Source of the DNA: Candidatus Amulumruptor caecigallinarius
GTDB taxonomy: Bacteria > Bacteroidota > Bacteroidia > Bacteroidales > Muribaculaceae
Assembly (NCBI GenBank): GCA_023665605.1
Contig: JAMPDP010000001.1
Span: 1,072,169-1,136,168 of the forward strand
Length of the DNA stretch: 64,000 nucleotides
Direction: 5' to 3'
Part shown: positions 1-9,336 of the stretch, one piece after another
How the letters are laid out: each line of letters opens with the position of its first letter
Numbering within the stretch: the first letter of the stretch is position 1
Made by a program: the position numbers and the translations under genes
The notes under the pieces: model-generated
Database searches by the model: none
What the model saw: only the letters and a program-made list of their open reading frames with translations
Told to the model about the DNA's origin: nothing

Positions 1-1
1 C

Positions 2-280
2 GATGCCAAGGATGTGGCACGCAACATCAAGTTTGACAAGGTGAAGGAGCCGAACCTCATCTCCTACTCCATCCTCAACAATGCCAACGGCGATGCGTGG
101 AAGGAAGTGAAACTGATATTCAACGGCTCTGCCGAGCCTCGCACCGTCAGCGTGCCCAAGGGTAAGTGGACCATCTATGCCGAGGATGGCAAGATTGCCG
201 CCCAGGGCCTTGGCACGTCGGATGGCGGCAAGGTGACGGTGGCTCCCACTTCGGCCCTCATCCTCGCACGCGAGAAATAA
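2..280 (+). CDS. C-terminal end of a type I pullulanase-like glycoside hydrolase (5' truncated)
   Basis: The reading frame is open from the window edge and ends at a TAA at 278-280, so only about the last 92 residues are seen. They form a beta-rich tail ending in a V-x-P-x-SALIL-like motif, as in the C-terminal beta-sandwich of type I pullulanases, which debranch alpha-1,6 links in pullulan, starch and glycogen. The catalytic GH13 domain lies outside the window, so the call rests only on the tail. Other GH13 debranching enzymes share this tail shape. A GH13 amylase is encoded at 52222. Confidence 0.55.
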   Translation, partial: DAKDVARNIKFDKVKEPNLISYSILNNANGDAWKEVKLIFNGSAEPRTVSVPKGKWTIYAEDGKIAAQGLGTSDGGKVTVAPTSALILAREK

Positions 281-385
281 CCCTCCCCGCAACGGCGAAC
301 ACCACCCTCCCGGAGGGCGAAAATTGCCGCCATAAAAGGCGAAAAGCCGTTCAGACCACAACTCCCGCCCTGCTGACCTCATTTT

Positions 386-434
386 TTTCAGCACCCGTTT
401 TGGGGCCTCTGACGGCCTCTGACGGGTGCTGAAA
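386..434 (+). terminator. 13-bp stem-loop downstream of the pullulanase-like gene
   Basis: Arms 386-398 and 422-434 are perfectly complementary. The 23-nt loop contains a tandem 10-mer (cctctgacgg-like, twice). A T7 run precedes the left arm rather than following the right arm, so it is not a textbook intrinsic terminator, but its position just after a stop codon suggests transcript end formation or protection. The rest of 281-488 holds nothing else I can support. Confidence 0.4.
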
Positions 435-488
435 CCTTTCTATGCATTGATTGTTATAACGATATAAAGGTATATTAAAAAAATTTTT

Positions 489-496
489 TACCTTTG
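489..496 (+). promoter_or_regulatory. -7 promoter box (TACCTTTG)
   Basis: Matches the Bacteroidetes TAnnTTTG element and lies 65 nt before the ATG at 562. No clear -33 TTTG is visible at the expected spacing; the upstream sequence is A/T-rich. Confidence 0.6.
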
Positions 497-561
497 CAGC
501 GTTGATGCGCTACTAATTGCAGCAATTTTCCATAAGTTACACTTATATATACCCCTTCATC

Positions 562-783
562 ATGACTATCAACTGCGATCTCATCGGCCTCTGGGCAGGC
601 CAGGTTTGGGAGGCCGTCAATGACGCCGACACCATTTCCACCAAGCAGATCAAGAAGATCACCAAGCTCAAAGACAAGGAGCTGTATGCCGCTCTGGGCT
701 GGCTGGCCCGCGAAGGCAAGGTGTCATTCCAGACCAACGACGAAGACGAGAAGGAGCTTCTGATTCAGCTCGTTCAGGGCTAA
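562..783 (+). CDS. Small winged-helix protein (DUF2582-like)
   Basis: This 73-residue protein begins MTINCDLIGLWAG. It has a helix-turn-helix core (TISTKQIKKITKLKDKEL region) followed by a beta wing, as in the winged-helix DUF2582 family of small proteins common in Bacteroidales. I chose the ATG at 562 over an upstream TTG because the family starts just before the GxWAGxVW segment and the promoter lies at 489. It is probably nucleic-acid binding, but no target can be inferred. It is a single-gene unit, closed by the stem-loop at 806-842. Confidence 0.75.
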   Translation: MTINCDLIGLWAGQVWEAVNDADTISTKQIKKITKLKDKELYAALGWLAREGKVSFQTNDEDEKELLIQLVQG

Positions 784-805
784 ACCACCCCCTCTCACAC
801 TTACA

Positions 806-842
806 CGCGCCCCGGTGCAGGCATCCCCTGCACCGGGGCGCG
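806..842 (+). terminator. Strong GC hairpin, 16-bp perfect stem
   Basis: Arms 806-821 and 827-842 are perfectly complementary with a 5-nt loop. There is no U-tract. It separates the winged-helix gene from the efflux operon and probably ends the upstream transcript. Confidence 0.7.
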
Positions 843-943
843 CCGCGTTGACCGGGATGCGAACCAACGGGGGGGATGGCGGGTTGTATTTGCAAGAGGG
901 TGAGGCTGAACGAATGGCCCGCTCCGTATACGTTTCTACTAAA

Positions 944-2380
944 ATGAGATTCATCCACGGTTTTCAACTATTTCTGTTAGCACTGTCGCTCCCCGTCGGC
1001 TCCATTATGGCTCAGACGGCAGGCAGTGCCACTCTCCCGGCAACGACTCCCGCCGATTCGCTGCCGGCGCAATGGCTCTATAGTGAGCACTTTGACCAGT
1101 CACTCCCGACGGAGGATGGCTGGTGGAAGAGCTTCAACGACCCGTTGCTCGACACTCTCATAGAGATGGGAGTACAGAATAACTACAACGTGCTGATGGC
1201 AGCGCGTCGCATGGAGATGGCCCGGCTTACCCTTGCGCAGACCCGCTCGGAGTATTTCCCGGTGCTTGACCTCGATGCCGGATGGACTAAGAGCCGCTCC
1301 TCAGGGGCGATGACCTCTCCCGTCACTGACGCCTCCACGCTGAGTTACTTCTCATTAGGGGTGAACATGAGCTGGCAGATCGACGTGTTTGGCAAAATCT
1401 CCGCCGCCGCCAAGGCACGGAAAGCATCCTGGCAAGCCTCACGCGCCGAGTACGCCGCCACCATGGTGACCCTCTGTGGCAACATAGCCACCGCCTATGC
1501 CGGGCTGCGCGTGTACCAGGCCGAACGGGCGGTGGCTGTGGCGCATCTTGACCAGCAGGATAAGGTGGTGAAAATCACCGAGGCACGCTTCGAGGCCGGA
1601 TTGGCCTCAATGCTTGAGGTGGCACAGGCAAAGACTGTGTTCTACTCCACGAAGGCCTCCATCCCGCAGCTTGACCAGAGCATCAATGCCTCAATCAATT
1701 CGCTGGCGGTACTGCTGGCCATCTCCATGGAGAGCGCACACGCGCTGCTCGACGCTCCCAAGCCGCTGCCCGACTACCGCCAGATGGTGCGCACGGGCGT
1801 GCCGATGGAGCTGCTGCGCCGCCGTCCCGACATAGTGGAGGCCGAGAAGGAGATGGCGATGTATGCCGCCGAACTTGGCGTGGCCAAGAAAGACTTCCTG
1901 CCGACGCTCACCCTTGACGGCTCGATAGGCACCTCCGCCCACCGTGCTGGTGACCTGTTCTCCAACCGGTCGCTCACCTACTCGATAGCACCTACACTGT
2001 CGTGGACCATCTTCGAGGGTATGCGGCGCAAGTATGCCACCGAGTCGGCCCGCGAGGCTCTGCGTTCGTCGGTGGACAGCTATAACTTGACAGTGATACA
2101 GGCTGTCACCGAGGCTGACAACGCCATGTGTGACTATGTACAGACCCTCAAGCGCATCGCCGACCTGCAGAACACCGTGGAGCAGAGCGGCAAGAGCCTT
2201 GAGCTGTCGCTTGACCTCTACAAGAAAGGGCTGGCAGCGTTTACCAACGTGGTGGATGCGCAGCTCGACTACCTTACTTACACCAACAACGTCATCGTGG
2301 CGCAGGGTCAGGCAATCACCGACCTGGTCAACCTCTACGAAGCCCTTGGCGGCGGCTGGGACGCTTCGGCTCTCGACTGA
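944..2380 (+). CDS. TolC/OprM-type outer-membrane efflux channel
   Basis: This 478-residue protein would be the outer-membrane duct of a tripartite RND pump. The ATG at 944 is followed by a Sec signal (hydrophobic about residues 8-20, then SIMAQ). The ATG at 944 gives an N-terminal signal, which upstream in-frame starts would bury. Two repeated long helical segments match OEP domains, including LRRRPDIVEAE midway and a C-terminal LVNLYEALGGGW, both characteristic of the NodT/OprM branch. No lipobox Cys is present. It is the first gene of the operon with the adaptor (2527) and pump (3777). A weak TGTATTTG promoter-like box lies at 885-892. Confidence 0.9.
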   Translation: MRFIHGFQLFLLALSLPVGSIMAQTAGSATLPATTPADSLPAQWLYSEHFDQSLPTEDGWWKSFNDPLLDTLIEMGVQNNYNVLMAARRMEMARLTLAQTRSEYFPVLDLDAGWTKSRSSGAMTSPVTDASTLSYFSLGVNMSWQIDVFGKISAAAKARKASWQASRAEYAATMVTLCGNIATAYAGLRVYQAERAVAVAHLDQQDKVVKITEARFEAGLASMLEVAQAKTVFYSTKASIPQLDQSINASINSLAVLLAISMESAHALLDAPKPLPDYRQMVRTGVPMELLRRRPDIVEAEKEMAMYAAELGVAKKDFLPTLTLDGSIGTSAHRAGDLFSNRSLTYSIAPTLSWTIFEGMRRKYATESAREALRSSVDSYNLTVIQAVTEADNAMCDYVQTLKRIADLQNTVEQSGKSLELSLDLYKKGLAAFTNVVDAQLDYLTYTNNVIVAQGQAITDLVNLYEALGGGWDASALD

Positions 2381-2400
2381 CCCCATCAGAAGCCACCGGC

Positions 2401-2490
2401 AACCATAAGCAGCAATCGGCAGCAATCGGTTACCACTCGGTCGCCATCGGCGGCAACCGTTACCACTCCATTCCCACTAACAACCACCGG
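2401..2490. repeat. Decameric imperfect tandem repeat between efflux genes
   Basis: About nine 10-bp units (for example agcaatcggt, taccactcgg, tcgccatcgg) fill the gap between the channel and adaptor genes. A similarly periodic array on the other strand lies at 47021-47110. No function is evident. Confidence 0.6.
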
Positions 2491-2526
2491 TAGACACCAC
2501 ACTCCTCCCCATCATACAATTCAATC

Positions 2527-3747
2527 ATGGACTCCCACAGAATACACCTCACGGCCATAGCCGCCATCCTCATTCCCGCGCTTGCGCTCACATCATGCCA
2601 CAAGAAAAAAGCTGCCACCGATGACGAGGGCACCATGGAAGTGAGCGTGACCCTCCCCGAGGTTGACACCGTCACCCTCTCAAAGACATATCCCGGACAC
2701 CTGATAGCTCAGTCATCAGTGGACCTTGTGGCCCGCGTGAACGGCTATCTGCGCGAGAAGTGCTACAAGTCCGGCCAGTACGTCACCAAGGGGCAGGTGC
2801 TCTTCCGCATCGAGGACACCCAGTACCGCGATGCCGTGAATCAGGCCCAGGCTCAGCTGCGCACGGCGCAGTCCACCTATGAGTATGATGCCCGCAACTA
2901 CGAGGCCATGAAAAAGGCGCTGGAGAGCGATGCCGTGGCTCGCATCTCAGTGATTCAGGCCGAGAGCGACATGAAAAACTCTCAGGCCGCCATCAAGAAT
3001 GCACAAGCCGCCCTTGAGACGGCACAGACGAGCCTCGGCTACTGCGTGGTGCGCGCGCCCTTCAACGGCCACGTTACCGCTTCCGGCCCCGACCCCGGTG
3101 CCTACCTCTCCGGGGCCGCATCGCCCGTGACCCTCGCCACCATCTACGATGACAGCCGGCTTGACGCGCAGTTCAACATCGAGGATGCCGAGTACATCAA
3201 GATGATGCAGAAAAACATCAAGGACCTCGGGCTCAACTTCTCAGCAGTGCCCCTGGCCTTCACCGACACGCTGCCCCACTCCTATACCGGTAACCTCTCA
3301 TACATAGCCCCCGACATTGACCCGTCGACAGGCACAATGGTGATGCGCGCCTCCGTCAGCAACCCCTACGGAGAGCTCAAGGATGGTATGTACGTGACCA
3401 TTGACCTCCCCTATGAGCGCATCGCCAACGCCATCCTCATCAAGGACTCGGCAATATCCACCGACCAGGCGGGGAAATATGTCTACGTGGTCAACGACTC
3501 CAATCAGGTGATATACACCCCGATCACCATCAGCGGCATGGCCAATGACTCGATGCGCGTAGTGACTGACGGACTCACACCGCAGTCGCGCTACGTGACA
3601 CAGGCTCTGCTGAAGGTGCGTGACGGCATGAAGGTGAAACCGGTGATGACCGGATCCCCCGCCGCCAAGCCTGCGGTCGCTTCCGCCAAGCAGACGGCTC
3701 CCACCGCCAAGCAGACGGCTCCCGCCGCCAAGCAGGTCAAGAAATAA
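2527..3747 (+). CDS. RND efflux periplasmic adaptor (membrane fusion protein), lipoprotein
   Basis: This 406-residue adaptor would link the pump to the outer-membrane channel. The N-terminus has a signal with lipobox LTSC, so it is probably lipid-anchored. A biotinyl-lipoyl-like half motif (VDLVARVNGYL) precedes a coiled-coil hairpin (about residues 95-165, Ala/Gln-rich), then the second lipoyl half (GYCVVRAPFNGHV) and beta-barrel segments. This order is typical of AcrA/MexE. The C-terminus carries a Lys/Ala/Pro-rich tail with a 7-residue repeat. It sits between the channel and pump genes. Confidence 0.93.
   Translation: MDSHRIHLTAIAAILIPALALTSCHKKKAATDDEGTMEVSVTLPEVDTVTLSKTYPGHLIAQSSVDLVARVNGYLREKCYKSGQYVTKGQVLFRIEDTQYRDAVNQAQAQLRTAQSTYEYDARNYEAMKKALESDAVARISVIQAESDMKNSQAAIKNAQAALETAQTSLGYCVVRAPFNGHVTASGPDPGAYLSGAASPVTLATIYDDSRLDAQFNIEDAEYIKMMQKNIKDLGLNFSAVPLAFTDTLPHSYTGNLSYIAPDIDPSTGTMVMRASVSNPYGELKDGMYVTIDLPYERIANAILIKDSAISTDQAGKYVYVVNDSNQVIYTPITISGMANDSMRVVTDGLTPQSRYVTQALLKVRDGMKVKPVMTGSPAAKPAVASAKQTAPTAKQTAPAAKQVKK
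3683..3739 (+). repeat. 21-bp tandem repeat inside the adaptor gene
   Basis: Three copies at 21-bp period encode AKQTAPT, AKQTAPA and AKQVKK at the extreme C-terminus. The repeat is in frame, so copy-number change would only lengthen or shorten the tail. Confidence 0.75.
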
Positions 3748-3776
3748 CAGGTTAATGAAAGAATAAACTGACTCCC

Positions 3777-6700
3777 ATGTTCTCAAAATTCTTTATTGAC
3801 CGTCCCATCTTCGCCACCGTGATTGCCATCTTCATGTTGCTGGCAGGTCTGCTCACGGTCAAGACCCTCCCGGTGGCGCAATTCCCCGACATCACCCCTC
3901 CGACAGTGATGGTGACCGCTTCCTATCCGGGCGCGGATGCCAAGACCATCGCCGAAACCATCGGCGTACCCATTGAGGAGCAGGTCAACGGCGTAGAGGA
4001 TATGATGTATATGAGCAGCTCGTCGTCAGACGGGTCATACACGCTGACCATCACCTTCGAGGTGGGCACCGACATAGACATGGCCACCGTGAAGGTACAG
4101 AACCGCGTGTCGCTTGCCGAGCCGCAGCTCCCCAGCGCCGTGCAGCAGCAGGGCGTGGATGTGATGTCGCGCTCCTCCAACCAGATTCTGTTCATCGCCA
4201 TCGAGGGTGACTCAATCCACAAATATGATGCTCTGTACCTTACCAACTACGCCCAGCTCAACATTGTCGATGAGCTGTCGCGTGTCAACGGCGTGGGCGA
4301 AGTGGAAGCCTTCGGCGCCGGCGAGTACTCCATGCGCGTGTGGCTCGACCCTGACAAGATGCAGGTGCGCGGAGTCACGGCAAGCGACGTGACAAGTGCC
4401 ATTGAGGGTCAGAACATAGAGGTGAGCGCCGGCTCTGTGGGTGCTCCCCCTACCAGCGGCGGCGAGGCTTTCCAGTACACGCTGCAGAGCCACGGACGGC
4501 TCACCACGCCCGAGGAGTTCGGCAACATCGTGATACGCACCGACTCTGACGGAGGCATCCTGCGCCTGCGCGACATCGCCACCGTGGACCTCGGCAGCGA
4601 GTCATACTCCAGCGTGAGCAACGTCAACGGCGAGCAGGCCGGCCTGATCGGTGTCTCGCAGCTGCCGGGTGCCAACGCCCTGCAGGTGGCCAACAGCTGT
4701 CTTGACCGCCTCGAAGATCTTGCCAAGTACTTCCCGCCGGGCGTACACTACCGCGTTATTCTCAACACTACCGACTTCGTGACCGCGTCTATCGACGAGG
4801 TGCTCGTCACCTTCGTGGAGACCACGCTGATTGTGATGATAGTGATCATGCTGTTCCTCCAGAACTGGCGTGCGGTAATCATCCCGATGCTCACCATCCC
4901 GGTGTCGCTGATAGCCACCTTCGCCGTGATGAAGCTGATGGGCTTCACGCTGAACACGCTTACCCTCTTCGGCCTCGTGCTGGCGATAGCGATTGTGGTA
5001 GATGACGCCATAGTGGTGGTGGAGGACTGTGCGCGAATCATTGACGAGGGGAAGATGACGGCACGTCAGGCCGCCGAGAAGGCTATGCGCGAGCTTACCG
5101 GCCCGGTTGTTGGCGAAGTGCTTGTGCTGCTCTCGGTGTTCATCCCCACGGCGTTCATCTCCGGCATCACCGGGCAGCTCTACAAGCAGTTTGCGCTCAC
5201 GATTGCCGTGTCCACGGCATTCTCGGGGTTCAACGCGCTGACGTTCACACCCGCCATGTGTGCGCTGTTCCTGCGACCGCGCAAGCCTGCCAAGTTCTTC
5301 CTGTTCAAGTGGTTTAACAAGGGGTTCGGAGCCGTTCTGTCGTTCTACGTCAAGACCATCGGCCAGTTCCTCAAGCGACCCATAGTGGCCATCGGCGTGT
5401 ACCTGGTAATCTGCTTCGTGGCCTTCTGGGGCTTCGTGAAGTGGCCGACGAGCTACGTGCCCTCAGAGGATATGGGCTACTTCCTGACCTCCGTGCAGCT
5501 CCCTACGGGCGCGTCGCTTGACCGCACCACCAAGGTGATGCAACAGATTTCAGACACCGTCAAGAAGATGGACGGTGTGAAGGATGTGATAATGATTTCC
5601 GGTATGTCGATGATGGGTGGCGGCGATGCCTCCAACAACGGCTCGCTCTTCGTGGTGCTCGAACCGTGGAAAGACCGGCGGGCCAAGAGCCTGGGCGTGG
5701 ATGCCATCATCGAAAAGGTGACAGAGGCCACAGCCACCCTCCAGGAGCCGGTGATATTCTCCGTCAATCCGCCGGCCATCCCCGGTCTGGGTCTGACCAG
5801 CGGCTTGCAGATGCAGCTTCTTGACATCCGCAACCTGGGCACCGACCAGCTGATGAAGGCCATCAACGACCTCAAGGACGGCATCAAGCAGACACCCGAG
5901 ATTGCCGAGCTCAACAGCTTCTACCAGGGCGCAGTGCCGCAATACAAAGTTACCATTGACCGCGACAAGGTAGAGCTCCAGGGCATCTCGCTGCCTGCGG
6001 TGTTCTCCGTTCTCTCGGCCTTCATGGGTGGCTCGTATGTGAATGACTTTGTGGAGTTTGGCCGCGTGTACGAGGTTAACGTGGCCGGTCAGGCCATCTC
6101 CACGGGACGCATCGACGATGTGCTTGACCTGTCGGTGAAAAACTCCGAGGGCAAGATGGTGCCCTTCGGGTCATTTACCAAGGTGGAACCCATCATGGGC
6201 GCCGCCACGGTTGACCGCTACAATATGTACACCACAGCCTCCGTTACCGCTATCCCCGCCGACGGGGTAAGCTCCCACGAGGGCATCGAAGCGATGGAGA
6301 AGCTCGTGGCAGACCAGCTCGGCACCAACTACTCCTACGCATGGACCGGCGAGGCTTATCAGGAGACCAAGTCGGGCACAACCGTTACGATGGTGCTTCT
6401 GTTTGCCGTGGTGATTACCATCCTTGTGCTGTCGGCACAGTATGAGAGCTGGACAGACCCCATCGCGGTGGTCATCTCAATGCCTACGGCCATACTGGGC
6501 ACCATCATCGGCTGCTTCTTCATGCAGCAGAGCATCAGCATCTACACCCAGATCGGCATCATATTGTTGCTTGGTCTGTCGGCGAAAAACGCCATTCTTA
6601 TCGTGGAGTATGCCGTGGACTACCGCAAGGCCGGCCTTGACATCCGCAAGGCCGCAGCCGATGCCGGACAGGTGCGCTTCCGCCCGATTATGATGACGGC

Positions 6701-6968
6701 CCTGGCCTTTGTGTTCGGTGTGATGCCAATGCTGTTCGCCACGGGAGCCGGTGCCGCAAGCCGTATCTCGCTGGGCACTGCCGTGGTGTTTGGCATGGCC
6801 GTGAACGCGATAGTGGGCACGCTGTTCGTGCCTAACTTCTGGGAGCTGCTGCAGCGTTTCAGCGAGAAGTATCTATCCAAGATGTTTGGCGGGGACACCA
6901 CGCCTCCGGCACCTAATTCCCCCGACACCTCCATAGCTCCCCAGAGCGGTGATGCCGACTCCGTGTAA
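3777..6968 (+). CDS. RND multidrug efflux inner-membrane pump (HAE1 family)
   Basis: This 1063-residue protein has the AcrB/MexF plan: N-terminal FFIDRPIFATVIAI, a large periplasmic loop, a TM block with the proton-relay motif region (VVDDAIVVVEDC), a second periplasmic loop, and the C-terminal TM block with LSAKNAILIVEYA and RFRPIMMTALAF. Length is standard for HAE1 transporters. It should pump hydrophobic compounds by proton exchange together with the two upstream products. It lies 29 nt after the adaptor and ends only 6 nt from the convergent rnz gene. Confidence 0.95.
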   Translation: MFSKFFIDRPIFATVIAIFMLLAGLLTVKTLPVAQFPDITPPTVMVTASYPGADAKTIAETIGVPIEEQVNGVEDMMYMSSSSSDGSYTLTITFEVGTDIDMATVKVQNRVSLAEPQLPSAVQQQGVDVMSRSSNQILFIAIEGDSIHKYDALYLTNYAQLNIVDELSRVNGVGEVEAFGAGEYSMRVWLDPDKMQVRGVTASDVTSAIEGQNIEVSAGSVGAPPTSGGEAFQYTLQSHGRLTTPEEFGNIVIRTDSDGGILRLRDIATVDLGSESYSSVSNVNGEQAGLIGVSQLPGANALQVANSCLDRLEDLAKYFPPGVHYRVILNTTDFVTASIDEVLVTFVETTLIVMIVIMLFLQNWRAVIIPMLTIPVSLIATFAVMKLMGFTLNTLTLFGLVLAIAIVVDDAIVVVEDCARIIDEGKMTARQAAEKAMRELTGPVVGEVLVLLSVFIPTAFISGITGQLYKQFALTIAVSTAFSGFNALTFTPAMCALFLRPRKPAKFFLFKWFNKGFGAVLSFYVKTIGQFLKRPIVAIGVYLVICFVAFWGFVKWPTSYVPSEDMGYFLTSVQLPTGASLDRTTKVMQQISDTVKKMDGVKDVIMISGMSMMGGGDASNNGSLFVVLEPWKDRRAKSLGVDAIIEKVTEATATLQEPVIFSVNPPAIPGLGLTSGLQMQLLDIRNLGTDQLMKAINDLKDGIKQTPEIAELNSFYQGAVPQYKVTIDRDKVELQGISLPAVFSVLSAFMGGSYVNDFVEFGRVYEVNVAGQAISTGRIDDVLDLSVKNSEGKMVPFGSFTKVEPIMGAATVDRYNMYTTASVTAIPADGVSSHEGIEAMEKLVADQLGTNYSYAWTGEAYQETKSGTTVTMVLLFAVVITILVLSAQYESWTDPIAVVISMPTAILGTIIGCFFMQQSISIYTQIGIILLLGLSAKNAILIVEYAVDYRKAGLDIRKAAADAGQVRFRPIMMTALAFVFGVMPMLFATGAGAASRISLGTAVVFGMAVNAIVGTLFVPNFWELLQRFSEKYLSKMFGGDTTPPAPNSPDTSIAPQSGDADSV

Positions 6969-6974
6969 TGTAAA

Positions 6975-7907
6975 TTACTTCGGGTCGGCGGCGAGGGCGC
7001 GGAGGTCGAGACACTGACCTTCGTCGGCGGCTATGACGTGAGGGAATTCTTCACGTGCCTCTTGAAGCAGAGGAGTAACGTCAGCGTATCGTTTGCTGTA
7101 ATGGCCGATGATAAGCTGGCGTGCTCCCGCTTCACGGGCTGTGATGCCGGCCTCACGGGCTGTGGAGTGGCCGCGCTGACGCGCCTTTTGGGCCTGGTCG
7201 TCGGCATATGTGGCCTCGTGGTAGATAACGTCCACACCGCGTACAGCCTCGGTGACGCGCGGGTCGGCCATGGTGTCGGAGCAGTAGGCATAGCTCACGG
7301 CGGGCTTGCGCGGGAGGGTGAGCAGTGCGTTGGGCACCACGGTGCCGTCGGGCTTGACAAAGTCCTCGCCACACTTTATGGAGTGCATGGCGCTGACGGG
7401 CACCTGATGAAACTTCACCATGTCGCCGCGGAGATTGAGCAGCGGCTCGGCCTCGCGGAATATGAATCCCGAGCAGGGCACGCGGTGATATAGCGGGAAG
7501 GTCTCCACCGTCAGGGCCGAGTCCTGATAGATGACACCCGGCCGGGCAGGATGCTCCTCGAAGCGTAGCTCATAGCTGGTGTTGTCGCAGAAGTAGCGAA
7601 TCATCGGTTCGAGGATGGCGCGTCCACCCCGGGGCAGGTGCACGGTGACGCTGCCCCCCTTCTCATGCAGCGACATGGTGGAGAGCAACCCCGGCAGGCC
7701 GAAACAGTGGTCGCCGTGGAGGTGCGAGATGAAGATGTGGCTCAGCCGCGAGAACTTCAGGCCCATGCGCTTCATCATCACCTGTGCGCCTTCGCCGCAG
7801 TCTATCATAAAGAGCTTGTCGCGGAAGTTGACAATCTGTGACGACGGGTTGTGGCGCGCAGTGGGCGTTGCACTGCCGCAGCCGAGTATGTTGAGTTCAA
7901 ATCTCAT
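6975..7907 (-). CDS. rnz: Ribonuclease Z (tRNA 3'-end endonuclease)
   Basis: This 310-residue protein is the short RNase Z form of the metallo-beta-lactamase fold. Its start, MRFELNILGCGSATPT, is family-typical. The zinc motif HLHGDH falls at about residues 62-67, and later His and Asp ligands lie in YCSDT, YHEAT and IGHYSKRY segments. It cleaves tRNA precursors after the discriminator base, chiefly those lacking an encoded CCA. It is the last gene of a minus-strand unit that starts with two CCA-less tRNA-Arg genes (9210-9410) and also carries tadA and queC. Confidence 0.95.
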   Translation of the reverse strand: MRFELNILGCGSATPTARHNPSSQIVNFRDKLFMIDCGEGAQVMMKRMGLKFSRLSHIFISHLHGDHCFGLPGLLSTMSLHEKGGSVTVHLPRGGRAILEPMIRYFCDNTSYELRFEEHPARPGVIYQDSALTVETFPLYHRVPCSGFIFREAEPLLNLRGDMVKFHQVPVSAMHSIKCGEDFVKPDGTVVPNALLTLPRKPAVSYAYCSDTMADPRVTEAVRGVDVIYHEATYADDQAQKARQRGHSTAREAGITAREAGARQLIIGHYSKRYADVTPLLQEAREEFPHVIAADEGQCLDLRALAADPK

Positions 7908-7933
7908 TGGCAGGTGATTGTGGCACAGGAGAG

Positions 7934-8614
7934 TCAGAGGCCGGTGATGCGGTGAGCCTCGGCGAGGGCGGCCTCACGCTCGCGGCAGGTGGCGCATACT
8001 CCGCAGGGGGTGGCGCCCCCCTTGTAGCATGAATATGTCATGTCATAGTCCACCCCTAAGCGCAGTCCGTGAGCTGCAATCTCACCCTTGGTGAGGAGAG
8101 TGTAGGGAGCATCGAGAATGACGGGGGCGAAGGTGCCGGCGGCTATGGCTGCCGACATCCCCCTGATGAACTCCGGGCGGCAGTCGGGGTACACCTCATG
8201 GTCGCCGGCATGGTTGGCAATCATCACACGGCGCAGGCCACGGCTCTCGGCGAGTCCGGCGGCCACGGCGAGCATGATGCCGTTGCGGAACGGTACCACC
8301 GTGGAGCGGATGTTGTCGCCGTCATACTCTGCCTCGGGGATGGCATCGGGGCCTTCGAGGAGCGAGCTCTTGAAGTAGCGGCCCATGAACCCGAGGGGTA
8401 TGCAAAGCCACTCTATGCCAAGGAGTTCACACTGACGGCGGGCGCACTCCGCCTCGCGGGCATTGTGGTTGGAGCCGTAGTCAAAGGTGACGGCGAGGGC
8501 TATCTGCGCTGCATATTCATGGAGCATCGTCGTGGAGTCCATGCCTCCGGAGAGCACCAGGAGTGCGTCGCGGCAGTTGTCGGCAGCAGGTTGAGAGTTA
8601 TCGGGTTGTGTCAT
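7934..8614 (-). CDS. queC: 7-cyano-7-deazaguanine (preQ0) synthase QueC
   Basis: QueC converts 7-carboxy-7-deazaguanine to preQ0 with ATP and ammonia, a step to queuosine in tRNA. The PP-loop SGGMDS lies at residues 22-27 of the 226-aa form. The C-terminal zinc cluster (CYKG...CGVCATCRE) is complete. I chose the ATG at 8614 because it gives the usual QueC length; an in-frame ATG at 8650 is possible, and one at 8728 would overlap tadA. No clear Shine-Dalgarno helps decide. No other queuosine genes are in the window; the neighbours are tadA upstream and rnz downstream. Confidence 0.93.
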   Translation of the reverse strand: MTQPDNSQPAADNCRDALLVLSGGMDSTTMLHEYAAQIALAVTFDYGSNHNAREAECARRQCELLGIEWLCIPLGFMGRYFKSSLLEGPDAIPEAEYDGDNIRSTVVPFRNGIMLAVAAGLAESRGLRRVMIANHAGDHEVYPDCRPEFIRGMSAAIAAGTFAPVILDAPYTLLTKGEIAAHGLRLGVDYDMTYSCYKGGATPCGVCATCREREAALAEAHRITGL

Positions 8615-8670
8615 GGGATGTTTCACGGGCGTGATGACGTCTTGGTTCATGTGTTGTGTCTTGGGCTGCG

Positions 8671-9144
8671 TCAGGGTTTGCGTTGAGGGCGTTTTCGGGC
8701 AAAGAATGTGCGCATCAGGGCCGAGCACTCCGGCTCGAGCACACCGGCGGTCACTTCGCAGCGCGGGTGGAAGGGTGAGCGACAGGTGATGGAGGAGTAG
8801 CCGCGCTTGGGGTCGGAGGCCCCGTATACCACCCGCTTAATCTGAGCCCAACCGATGGCTCCGGCGCACATCACGCACGGCTCCACGGTGACGTAGAGGG
8901 TGCAGCCGTCGAGGTATTTCCCGCCGAGGGTCTGTGCTGCGGCCGTCAGGGCCTGCATCTCGGCGTGGGCGGTGACGTCAGCGAGAGCTTCGGTGAGGTT
9001 GTGCCCGCGTCCGATGATGCGGTCGCCATAAGCCACTACGGCTCCTACAGGCACTTCGTCGGCGTCAAATGCGAGCCGTGCCTCCCTCAGTGCGGCCTGC
9101 ATCATGCGTCGGTCGGTGAGTTCAGATGGTGTGTTGTCGTTCAT
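8671..9144 (-). CDS. tadA: tRNA-specific adenosine deaminase TadA
   Basis: This 157-residue deaminase has the zinc motifs TAHAE (H60, E62) and PCVMC (C90, C93), plus GHNLTE and a GxxDPKRG segment typical of TadA. TadA converts wobble A34 of tRNA-Arg(ACG) to inosine. The ATG at 9144 places the family N-terminus correctly; upstream extensions run toward the tRNA. Its only tRNA substrate in most bacteria, tRNA-Arg(ACG), is encoded twice just upstream on the same strand. A free nucleoside or guanine deaminase is the alternative, but the context favours TadA. Confidence 0.92.
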   Translation of the reverse strand: MNDNTPSELTDRRMMQAALREARLAFDADEVPVGAVVAYGDRIIGRGHNLTEALADVTAHAEMQALTAAAQTLGGKYLDGCTLYVTVEPCVMCAGAIGWAQIKRVVYGASDPKRGYSSITCRSPFHPRCEVTAGVLEPECSALMRTFFARKRPQRKP

Positions 9145-9209
9145 GGATAAAATTGAAAAAAGCATCGCCCACATGAGTATAAAGTGTGGAGGATGCTTTT
9201 CCGATAGTG

Positions 9210-9283
9210 TGACTCCTACAGGATTCAAACCTGTAACCTTCTGATCCGTAGTCAGATGCTCTATTCAGTTGAGCTAAGGAGCC
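9210..9283 (-). tRNA. tRNA-Arg (anticodon ACG), copy 2 in transcript order
   Basis: Read on the minus strand the 74-nt cloverleaf has acceptor GGCTCCT pairing AGGAGTC, anticodon stem TCTGA/TCAGA with loop CTACGGA (anticodon ACG), and T-arm ACAGG/CCTGT. The 3' end after discriminator A is CAC, so CCA is not encoded. It lies 65 nt upstream of tadA. Confidence 0.95.
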
Positions 9284-9336
9284 GGATGCGCGTGCTGATG
9301 TTGCTTCGGTTGGCCGCTTCATCAATCGCGACTTAG

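Noticed and set aside
7038..7493. Plus-strand frames opposite rnz and queC
   Set aside because: Long antisense frames are expected in GC-rich genes; they lack domains and the minus-strand genes have full catalytic motifs.
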